Source: Isoetes engelmannii
Taxonomy: Eukaryota > Streptophyta > Lycopodiopsida > Isoetales > Isoetaceae
Direction of reading: 5' to 3'
Assembly (NCBI GenBank): GCA_011763485.2
Contig: JAANSK020092241.1
Location: 1-27,085 of the forward strand
Length of the DNA stretch: 27,085 nucleotides
Below are positions 19,072-27,085 of this stretch, piece after piece. Position 1 is the first letter of the stretch. Each line of letters opens with the position of its first letter. The notes beneath the pieces were generated by a model. That model did no database searches. It was not told where the DNA came from and saw nothing but the letters and a program-made list of their open reading frames with translations. The position numbers and the translations under genes are program-made.

Positions 19072-20643
19072 TTAAGCATACATTCTCGAGGAGGAAGTTA
19101 GTGCACGCTGAGACCATTGGGCAATGTATCCATCTGAAGGACACCCAGCTTCCCAATGGGGGTTACATTTACACCATACTCCAACTTGATATTGACAACT
19201 AAGGTTAACATCACCTCCTGTAGAGGACGATCTCACAACAGGGCGGTTCATATTGTCAACCACAATGCATCCCTTTCCATAGCAGAAGCATTGTGCGGCG
19301 AAGAGGCCACCAATATGGCAATCTGAATCAGACATGCAACCTTGGCAAAGCCTGACACATTCATAATACATCCCAAGGTCATCCTTAACACTTCTAAAAT
19401 GCTCAAGAAATGAGCCATTACTAGTTTGCTTAAGGGAGCACCCAAAACCCTTTAGCCCAACATAGTAAGCTTCTAGATTTCTAGCAATCTGCCAAGGTCG
19501 AGAACCGACCTGAGACCGAAGTTGGATGAGCTCCCATATGGGGGTGAACTTATACTCAATTGCAGGGGCATTAGGGTAATTAGCCTCTTCCAAGAACTGT
19601 TGGACAAGCTCAGGGGTGACATGTTGAGTCAGATTGGCACGTGTAGCCGACGACCCCCCTTTGACGTATAGAGTGTCTTTCATGTTGTAGGACATGGCCT
19701 TGCGCTTGTCTTCGAGGCTCACGCCGGCACAAGGATCGAGGGCGGCCGGGGTGAGACCCTCTAGCTTGAGGCAGGCTTGGGAGGTGAAATTCTTTGCAGT
19801 GTATGATTTAGAACTATTCGCGACGCTCCATTGTTGAAGCCATGACCCAGTGTAGACCGTGGTGACATAATGGCTGCCCCATTTTCTCATAAATTGGGCC
19901 ACTGGTGCCCAAGATGCGGATTGCCACGTGGCGCTGACGGAGACCGGCAGAAGATCTAGATCTTTCAATAATTCTGGATTAAGGGTCACATTTGCTGCCT
20001 TGTCACTCATTATGCTAATCATCTTGGAATATGCTGCAGCATTTACTGCCAAAGAAGATATCTCTGTATCTCCTCCACTGATAGAATTGAAAGTTTGCTG
20101 CAGACTAAAAGATACCAGATTTGAGCCTCCAGAAAGCCCTGCATTCTCTGCTATCTGCCAAATTCAGAACAGTTTTAGCCATTTTTTACAAATCAAAGCA
20201 GCGTTCATGAAGAATTACTGAACAGTTTCAGCCATTTTTTACAATTCAAAGCAGTGTTCATGAAGAATTATCGAACAGAAAGGAGAATTTGTGGCATTTT
20301 ACATATGTGTAAAAGGATTTGGAGCTGTTGTGGAACTGGGTTGAGATCTTAGTAACCGGATAATCTATGGCGTTCACTGCTCCGGTTAAATCAGAGAAAA
20401 TGTTTCTGGCTCCCTGTATGGTGTCTAAAATGTTCACCTCTGGAATATAAATACCTGTTCCCAGCGCTGAAGAATCACCTGCACAATTTTGAACACTTAT
20501 ACATCAGAGGAACAAATTGGTCATACATTTTATCAATAGGAGGCATTACCTGCAGCAATGTCTTGAATTAGAATACTGTAACAAGTCGTTATTGACACTA
20601 AGCCAATAAGCAATCTAGTAGCCATATTTGCTTCTAGCTTCAT
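19072..20643 (-). CDS. Secreted MACPF-domain protein, three exons
   Basis: The model has three exons: 20643-20550, 20478-20357 and 20154-19072. The introns (71 and 202 nt) are GT-AG, and both joins keep phase (1 and 0), giving 432 residues. Residues 1-31 form a signal peptide (ATRLLIGLVSITTCYSILI core). The membrane-attack-complex/perforin fold follows, with signature KWGSHYVTTVYTG near 163-175; the usual final Gly-Gly is Gly-Ser. PIWELI lies near 277-282, a MACPF C-terminal feature. After it comes a Cys-rich tail with about 12 Cys between 311 and 410, probably disulphide-bonded as in EGF-like modules. Family members insert into membranes as oligomeric pores, and plant relatives act in defence and cell-death control, some with anti-insect activity in ferns. 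A secreted defence role is inference. No stop or frameshift is seen, so it looks functional. Confidence 0.85.
20167..20272. repeat. 53-bp tandem duplication inside a MACPF intron
   Basis: Units 20167-20219 and 20220-20272 (GAACAGTTT-AGCCATTTTT...) differ at a few bases. They account for over half of the second intron, 20356-20155. Confidence 0.92.
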
Positions 20644-21000
20644 AAGGGACTCCTTAAGAATAATCAATACCACTGATCAGTAGAAAAAAATTTCTATTCC
20701 AAAATGTACTCTTCCAAATGTACTATTCTGTAGAAAAATTCATCATTTCAAATGTAAAGTATATGTTATTTCGTGTTCTTAAATGCCTAGGATTTGCGTG
20801 CCTATTGGCTACACCTTTGCTTCCTTTTGCTTTAAGTCACATTTTACTTTGAGTGCACTTTAATACCCTCAACCGTCATCTTCCAACATGAGATTTGATA
20901 CCCTTTCAATTCGATTTGGAATTAATATAAATTCGACTTTCACTTTCAAAGATCATTTTTTGGCAAAACTTTTGATTTGCTAACCACAATAATATGTCCT
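20644..21000. promoter_or_regulatory. Upstream region of the MACPF gene
   Basis: AT-rich sequence 5' of the minus-strand MACPF start. A short CAAATGTACT-type repeat occurs near 20702-20725. I see no convincing TATA box at the expected distance. Confidence 0.3.
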
Positions 21001-21181
21001 TTTGATTAAATTGGTTGTAGACATTGTCTGATGAAGTATAGGGACAAACAAAAATTAAAGTTTGTTTAAAGTGGTTTTAGATACTGATTGTTGAAGTATA
21101 AGGACACATGCAAAATTATATTTTGCTTAAATTGGTTGTAGATACTGATTGTTGAAGTAAAGGGATACATGAAAGATTAAA
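21001..21181. repeat. Three 60-bp tandem units
   Basis: Units start at 21001, 21061 and 21121, sharing TTAAATTGGTTGTAGA and GAAGTA-AGGGA. Divergence between units is moderate, so the array is older than the other duplications. Confidence 0.9.
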
Positions 21182-22366
21182 TTTCAAATGGTATTTAGTT
21201 TGTTAAGGATTGAGTAAACGGGCCATAAACATAAATACATGCGAACACATCAAAATTTATATATGACAAAATTGGCTGAACTTCTTGAAAAAGCCCTCGA
21301 AATTGTAAGAAGTTTGAATTGCACCTGTTAGGGGGGCAATTCGTTTGTTAGAAGGTGGGTTTTGGCATATTGTTGAATAATTTGATGATACAATGGCTAT
21401 TGTTATTGATCTTTTTCCAGTGACGTTCAACTTTTCCCTTTGGATCATTCCTAAGGGTTTTGTTTCTTTTACGCTGGATACATTTAGACAAACTGATACA
21501 ATCACTTCTCGAATGATCGTACATAGAAAGAGAATAGAATAGAACCTAGAGAATAGAGAGAGAGAATAGAACATAATGAAATGAACTGAATGTTTTATTT
21601 ACGTTTAAAAGACCACCAGGTTTATACAACGTTCTTCTTAATATGTATCTGCCAAGATCAAAGCCAAAAGCAATAGATAGATAGATGGATGGATGGATGG
21701 ATAGTAGTTTTGACGGCATGCCACTCGGCATCATCCAACTGGACATGTGACCACACACCACACTAATTGCTCGGTTGGGCCCTGCTCCCAACCACCTTAA
21801 CATTGCATCTGTTGGGATTTGACCTCAACAGTATTGAGTGCAATTTTTGGGTAGTCTCGAACTCGAGACCACGTTGCTAAGGAATTAGTGTGTTAAAACA
21901 AGATTTACGAGAATATAAGAGTAGGTTCGAACGTGTAGACAGAAGGCTGGCGTTGAACTGGAATGCTTTAATGGAACTAGATGCTCCTTATCTATAATCC
22001 ATAGGCCTATGTGCATGCTCGCCACGTGACCTAATTTCATTGCTACCATGTGGCATTAATGCATATTTACCACTTGGCGCCGATGCATGCTTGTCACATT
22101 GTTCAACATGCATGTGCGATGCTAAATAGAAATAAGATGAATATTGTTACGCATAGAATGGGTGGCGTGATAGTAAAGACTTTACTGTGATAAGAGAGTC
22201 AGAACTTCGAACATATTTCATGCTCGAATGCTTTGTATATCTATAATAATACGTATACTCATAACACCACTCCTCCTCTGACGAGCTCCACGATGCATGA
22301 ATTGGGGCCTGGCTTATCAAAATACCAATGATGAAAATCTGCCACAAGCGTGTTGGCATTAGCAAG
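21182..22366. other. Spacer with a microsatellite; possible LTR-like start
   Basis: No gene is supported. A GATA/GGAT microsatellite lies at 21673-21704, preceded by GAGAATAGA repeats near 21530-21568. TGTTGGGATTTGACCTCAAC at 21809 resembles the 5' edge of plant LTR retroelements, but no matching LTR, primer-binding site or coding region was found. Confidence 0.4.
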
Positions 22367-22910
22367 ATTCTCAGCAGGTTCCCAAGTTTGATAAGGATCT
22401 AGAATTGAGCTAAAAGCATAAGGCTCTCAGCAGGTTCCCAAGTTCATTCACTAGGTGTGTAACCCCGCCAATCAACGGGGTATATATAATTTGATTAGTT
22501 CAAAAAAGCTTCAATCCTATACTCTGAACCATCAATTAGATGAACTAGAGGTGAAGGATGAACAACTCGATCTTAATTTGAGCTAAAATCATAAGGCTCT
22601 CAGCAGATTTCGAAGTTCAATCACTAGGTGTGTAACCTAGCCAATCAATGAGGTAATATAATTTGCGACACTTAACCTTAGAGTCCAAAAAAGCTTCAAC
22701 CTTGTACTCTTGACCATCAATGAGATGAACTAGAGTGGGGGAGGCACAACTCGTTTTGGATTTCAATTAAAAACATAGGGCTCTCAGCAGGTTCCCAAGT
22801 TCAATCACTGGGTGTGTAACCCAGCGAATCCACGAGGTATAATTTGTGACATATGATCTTGGAGTCCAAGAAAGCTTCAACCTCGTACTCTCGAATACTG
22901 AGATGGCCAG
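22367..22910. repeat. Tandem array, ~173-184-bp units
   Basis: Units begin GGCTCTCAGCAG at 22422, 22595 and 22779 (last one partial), with a leading fragment at 22367-22392. Each unit includes CACTAGGTGTGTAAC-type sequence with a short local inverted repeat, AAAAAGCTTCAA, and CCATCAAT-AGATGAACTAGA. Divergence is about 15-20 percent by eye. The unit length is near nucleosomal or satellite size. Confidence 0.9.
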
Positions 22911-23640
22911 GACCTCGAGCTGAGGAATGAAGGTGTCGTTTGGCCCTTCCTCATGGGGCTCCTACATCAGCGGAAGCAAATACAATATAATAAGCACAAC
23001 ATTGTAACATAATAATAATCGGCCACATAGGATCAAGTTCCATTTTTTTGCATTCCAGGTGATATGTATCATGGATTCCATTTTTTGCATTTGGGCTTGA
23101 GCTTGCATTTACATTTGTCGGCATTGAATCTCACTATACCTCATCATCATACCTCATTTGAGTTTCTTTTGCTACTTAGCTTTACCTGCCTCTACATTGT
23201 TAGAACTATATTGAGTTTTTGCATTTAGCAATTTTAGTTTTGCATTATCTTCATGCAAGTGTTTTTTACCTTTTTGGGCTTTTCGAGAGAGCCTCTTGCC
23301 TCATAATCATATATCATTTTGCATTTTTAATGCTAGGGGGTATCTAGATGGAGTGTATTGTATTTGATACTCCATTGAGTGTTGTGATATGGGTTTTACA
23401 TATTGGATATATTCTCTTTGAGGCTTGGTTTTATCTGGAAGAATAATAATAATGTGTTTGATACTTCATTGAGTTTTTTTTATATAGGTTTTGTATATGT
23501 TGGATACATTCTCGTTTGCATTGTGCTTATGCAATTCTAGTTTCCTCATGCCCTCCTTGCCTTCCTCGTCTTTCTCGCTACTCACATTCTTTCACTTGAA
23601 CATGGTTCCTTTTATGTGGCTTTTTTCCTAGGTAGACGAT
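22911..23640. other. T-rich spacer flanking the foldback
   Basis: The plus strand is rich in TTTGCATT-like words. That is typical of long-terminal-repeat or retroelement-derived sequence in plants, but there is no coding evidence. Confidence 0.4.
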
Positions 23641-24670
23641 TCTCATATTTTCTCCTTCTCCTTGGCATTCTTGCCCATCCTCTCCTCCATATCCTTGCCC
23701 ATTACCTTACCTTCACCTTCACCCTATTTCCAACCCTATTTCTGACCTCGCTTATGTTAGATGCATGTTTCCGATGCTTGCTAAGCTATTGTTTTGACAC
23801 ACACACTTAATGGGTGTTTATTTTGTCCCTATTTTGACGTCATCTTTTTAGGTCGCATTTTGCTCATCGAGTTTATTGTTTTTTGTTATGTGCAGTGGCC
23901 CTTCATTTGGCGAGTCCTTTTTTGCCCATCAAGTCTGTTATCATTTCTCGTAGATCCTGAACTCTTTAGGTGTTTCCTTTAGTCACGAACTTTGTATCTA
24001 TCTCCACTAACTGTTGTCTAGAATTTTGCACTTCGTGGGGGACTTTTTGTTATTGTTCGATTTTTCATTCGAGGTTGGTTGGTGTGTTAAGATGCTAAGT
24101 TTTTGCGTGGAAACTTTGGGTCATGGTCTTTTATGCATCTGGCATCTGTTTTTCCATTCTACATTTCGCATTTTCTACATGTCCGCTTGCATCTTATACT
24201 TTTGTTAAGCTTCTGGGATATTGTTGATTTAATCCATGAAGGTTTGATTGCCTTTCTTTCTTTATTTGCACTTTTTTACTTAAGCCTTATGCATGATGTT
24301 ATGGAGACTTGTTCATTGTATAAGAGATATTTATCTATTTTGGTGTTTGCTGCATTGGCATGAGGTCTATTGAGAACTGCACTCACTAAATATTTATTCT
24401 CTAGGGTGTTATGTGGATGAGTTATTGTTCTGCAGCATTCATACGATAGGGAGTAATATGATGGATTTTACAACATGTACGTGTGGACTGGTCCTCGCAT
24501 TAAGTCACCCTCGCTCACTTACCCTTTATAGCTTGTTGCATTACTTCACTGCTTTACTAGTAATACATCACTTTACATAGTCCATGTGTTTCATTTTCAT
24601 TCCGCATGTATTGACTTATTTATCGATCATTTCAAACGGGGCTAGCATGCATGCAGTCATGCTATCTCCC

Positions 24671-25150
24671 TTGCCCGGGGTTGTGAAATGCAAGTTCTCT
24701 AGTAGTCGGCAGGTCTTTTTTTGTTCATTGCAAGTCCCTTTCTAGAATGTGATCGATTCGAGCCATCGGATCAGGATTCTAGAAAGGGATGAGCCATTTA
24801 TATATAGATGGTTTGTTCACTTTGTTGCTCTTCGGTGTCTTCTCACAGCAGCATTCCCTATTGCCCTATGATTCCCTCCCTTCCCGCCCTGATATCCTCC
24901 TTTGGAGACTTTTCATTTGAGATTATTCAGAGATATGCTTATCTTTCCAAACACTTTTTCTATTTGTTATTATTATTGTCCACCCGTTGGGTGATGCTGT
25001 TTGTCCACCCGCTGGGCGATGCTCTTTTCTCCACCTACTTGGTGATGATCTTCTTTTCCTCTGCCCATTGGGTGATGCTATATGTGTATATATGTATATT
25101 CTCCACCCGCTGGGTGATGCTTATTATTTTCCACCCATTGGGTGAGGCTA
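24671..25150 (+). repeat. Inner left foldback arm
   Basis: It begins TTGCCCGGGGTTGTGAAATG and ends at the last GGTGAGGCT. Inside are a perfect 14-bp inverted repeat (TCCCTTTCTAGAAT, 24735-24748 and 24776-24789), a TATA-like TTATATATA near 24798-24806, and six CACCC-N3-GGGTG-type units. Confidence 0.88.
24981..25144 (+). repeat. Array of six 13-bp CACCC-N3-GGGTG mini-palindromes (left arm)
   Basis: Units at 24981, 25006, 25032, 25062, 25104 and 25132 follow CACCCGTTGGGTG with changes, mostly followed by ATGCT. Spacing is 25-42 bp. The matching units occur in the right arm. Confidence 0.88.
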
Positions 25151-25247
25151 TCACAGGAACAACGTCGAGCAACCCCATAAATAAAAAGAGAATGATGTAG
25201 AGGCAAGAGTGAGGGCAGAGGCGACAACTTCTCATTGAGACAAACAT

Positions 25248-25434
25248 CCCCCCCCCCCAACCCCCTTCGGGTAAAACCTTAATGAGAAATGGTCGCCAAC
25301 GACCTCGATGATGCCTCGAAGAGCAAGACAAAAAAGGTGGTGAAGCTACATGCAATGTGCATTCACGTCGCGTGCCTCAAAGAGCAAGATAAAAAGTTGG
25401 TAAAACCACGTGCAATGCGCATCCACATCGTGTG
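25248..25434. repeat. Foldback spacer: C-tract and a 60-bp tandem duplication
   Basis: A run of 11 C is at 25248-25258. Units 25314-25374 and 25375-25434 (CCTC-AAGAGCAAGA...) are tandem and about 80 percent alike. No gene is seen in the spacer (25151-25655). Confidence 0.85.
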
Positions 25435-25655
25435 ATGTGTGACAAGACCCTGAAAAAAGGCGAGCTAGATGGGAAACCCTCTAAACCATTAGGAGAAAAA
25501 TAAGATAGTTATATCCAATGCAGCTTAGCAATCCCCTAAGAAATGAGTCACCAAAAAAACACCCATGAGACGTTAGTATGAATAAAAAACATCTTTACAA
25601 AAAAACCATCACCAAGGAGCAAAAAAGAGCATCACCCAGAGGTGGAAAAAAATTA

Positions 25656-26135
25656 GGTAGCCTCACCCAACGGGTGGAAAATAATGAGCATCATCCAACG
25701 CGTGCAGAATATACATATATACACATATTGCACCACCCAACGGGCGGCGAAAAAGAAGAGCATCACCAAGTACATGGAGAAAGGAGCATCAACTAGGGGG
25801 TGGACGAAGAGCATCACCCAACGGGTGGATAATGATAATAACAAAGAGAAAAATTGGTTGGAAATATAAGCATATTTCTGAAAGTTTTCAAATGAAAAGT
25901 CGCTAAAGGAGGATACCAGAGCGGGAAGGGAGGGAATCGTAGGCCAATAGGGAATGCTGCTGGGAGAAGACGCCGATACGCAACAAAGCGAACAAATGAT
26001 CTATATATAGATGGCTCGTCCCTTCCTAGAATTCTGATTCGATGGCTTAGATCGATCGCATTTAGGAAGGGACTTGGAATGAACACATAAAAACTTGCCG
26101 ACTACCAGGGAATTTGCATTTCACAACTCCAGGCA
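25656..26135 (-). repeat. Inner right foldback arm
   Basis: This is the reverse complement of 24671-25150. It carries the same mini-palindrome array, with CACCCAACGGGTG at 25663 and 25816 and degenerate units between, plus a TATATATAG box at 26001-26010. A diverged copy of the 14-bp hairpin is also present (near 26022-26074). Confidence 0.88.
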
Positions 26136-26381
26136 GCGAAAAACTGTAAGGTATTGGGTAGAATCATGGAGCACATAGCGGGCATGTGAAGAAGAAGACC
26201 GACATCGACATATGCATGAGCAATATCATCCGGGATCCTCTGGGCTGCCGTTGCTAAAGCGCCACCGTGGCAAGCGGATTGAGTATCGTATCCAGTAAAC
26301 ACCCATTAAGTGTAGTGTGCCAAAACAATAGTTAGCAAGCATCAAAAACAAGCATCTAACATAGTGAGGTCGAAAATAGGT

Positions 26382-26684
26382 TTACGGCACAGGTAAGGTA
26401 ATGGGCCAGGATATAGAGGGGAGGATGGGCAAGAATGCCAAGGGAGGAGGAGAAATATGAGTAGGATTCAATGGAGTAGTTGTGGTGAATGGAATGGCTG
26501 CAGTGCATGGTATTAAAGAGGTATTTGGTGAGGGCAGGATACCTGGCTCCTCTGTGTCTGCACAAAAGTCTTCATCCAAGTTCTCAAGGGCACTGAACTT
26601 ATTGATATTTGTAAAATCTTGAACTTCAAGTTCAATCTCCGAGTTTCCATATGGTTTGTAGATTTTGGTGGATTGGTGTTCACA
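26382..26684 (-). pseudogene. Unrecognised Pro/Thr-rich ORF remnant running into the foldback
   Basis: A 100-codon minus-strand frame reads ELEVQDFTNINKFSALENLD, then EEPGILPSPNTSL, then a Pro-rich tail. The tail (from about 26462 down) lies inside the outer right arm. A neighbouring frame upstream reads VAGITDAKNTGIPANVNTNP with the same style, so a frameshift may separate two parts of one coding region. No family is recognised. The composition resembles a retroelement gag-like or linker region, but that is a guess. Confidence 0.3.
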
Positions 26685-27085
26685 TTAGCAGGTATGCCAG
26701 TATTCTTGGCATCTGTTATACCTGCTACACCTATTGCAGTTGCCGCGGGTAGCCTTATCAGTGGTACGGGGCCCTCAACGTCTTAAAACCTGCTGGAAAG
26801 AGAAGCAGGCGCAATGGCTATACCAATGGAACGTCCAGCCACACAGGTGCGTACGAGTTCGCACGAAGCAGGAACATGAAGAGCTGAAGACCTACCTAGA
26901 CACGGGTAAGCGCACGCTACGGTGTACTACATTTCGTTTAAATTGAAGTAGAGAATGTGGAATAAAATAATACATTTTCAATGTACATGGTTTAAAATAC
27001 TCACGCTCGAAATTAATTTCATTTGTCGTTTTCTGCCACGTGGTAACGAATTCGTAATCATTACTTCATATAATATATTCATATT
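26685..27085. other. Window end, no supported gene
   Basis: A 70-codon plus-strand frame (26734-26946) shows no motif. The sequence becomes AT-rich at the edge. Confidence 0.4.

Larger units (their letters stand above)
23641..26462. mobile_element. 2.8-kb foldback (nested long inverted repeat)
   Basis: Outer arms 23641-23820 and 26296-26462 and inner arms 24671-25150 and 25656-26135 are reverse complements, with estimated identity of 75-85 percent. The inner arms are equal in length (480 bp) around a 505-bp spacer. The outer and inner segments are separated by 850 bp on the left but only 160 bp on the right, with no visible homology, so one side gained or lost DNA. It could be a foldback transposon or two retroelement ends fused head to head. 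No transposase is visible inside. Confidence 0.85.

Noticed and set aside
19248-19445. Small minus-strand ORF inside the MACPF exon
   Set aside because: It is a shadow frame of the MACPF coding sequence.
22367-22910. CRISPR-like array
   Set aside because: The units are long, contiguous and diverged without unique spacers, in a eukaryotic context.
23616-24363. Hydrophobic Phe/Leu-rich ORFs resembling membrane proteins
   Set aside because: They are translations of T-rich repeat DNA. Frames overlap, and the outer foldback arm covers part of them.

Overview
This looks like a gene-poor stretch of a plant nuclear genome, most likely from a seed-free vascular plant such as a fern. That placement is an inference. 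It rests on an intronless pentatricopeptide repeat (PPR) gene built from consecutive 31-residue S-type motifs, an intron-containing secreted MACPF gene, short plant-like introns, and long repeat-rich spacers with LINE and pogo-type transposon relics. There are no bacterial operons, rRNA genes or CRISPR arrays, and I could not support any tRNA gene.

Layout. 0-1 kb: a possible 5' end of an unrecognised minus-strand gene (ATG at 532). 1.5-1.8 kb: a LINE reverse-transcriptase relic. 2.5-4.8 kb: a decayed pogo/Tigger-like DDE transposase on the minus strand, with several frameshifts and a central deletion. 4.9-5.7 kb: an unassigned CpG-rich block with a perfect 24-bp hairpin. 5.8-7.2 kb: teloboxes, a GA-rich leader, exon-like segments and a 40-codon ORF, possibly a small-protein gene. 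7.2-10.3 kb: spacer with hairpins and recent tandem duplications. 10.5-11.2 kb: a weak two-exon ORF. 12.4-12.9 kb: the 3' end of a second LINE relic. 14.1-15.5 kb: a cluster of exon-like segments of an unrecognised minus-strand gene.

16.4-18.3 kb holds the clearest gene, a PLS-class PPR protein with nine consecutive S motifs that stops inside the E1 region. 19.07-20.64 kb holds a three-exon minus-strand gene for a secreted 432-residue MACPF-domain protein. Both exon joins keep phase, which makes the model strong. The two genes face each other (convergent) and share a 745-bp spacer with no visible gene.

The last 6 kb is repeat-dominated: a 60-bp triplication, a ~180-bp tandem array (22.4-22.9 kb) and a 2.8-kb foldback (23.64-26.46 kb). 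The foldback has two 480-bp inner arms around a 505-bp spacer, and each arm carries an array of small CACCC-N3-GGGTG palindromes and a TATA-like box. This foldback is the most unusual structure in the window. No genes here clearly work together as a pathway. The shared theme is mobile-element decay around a few host genes.
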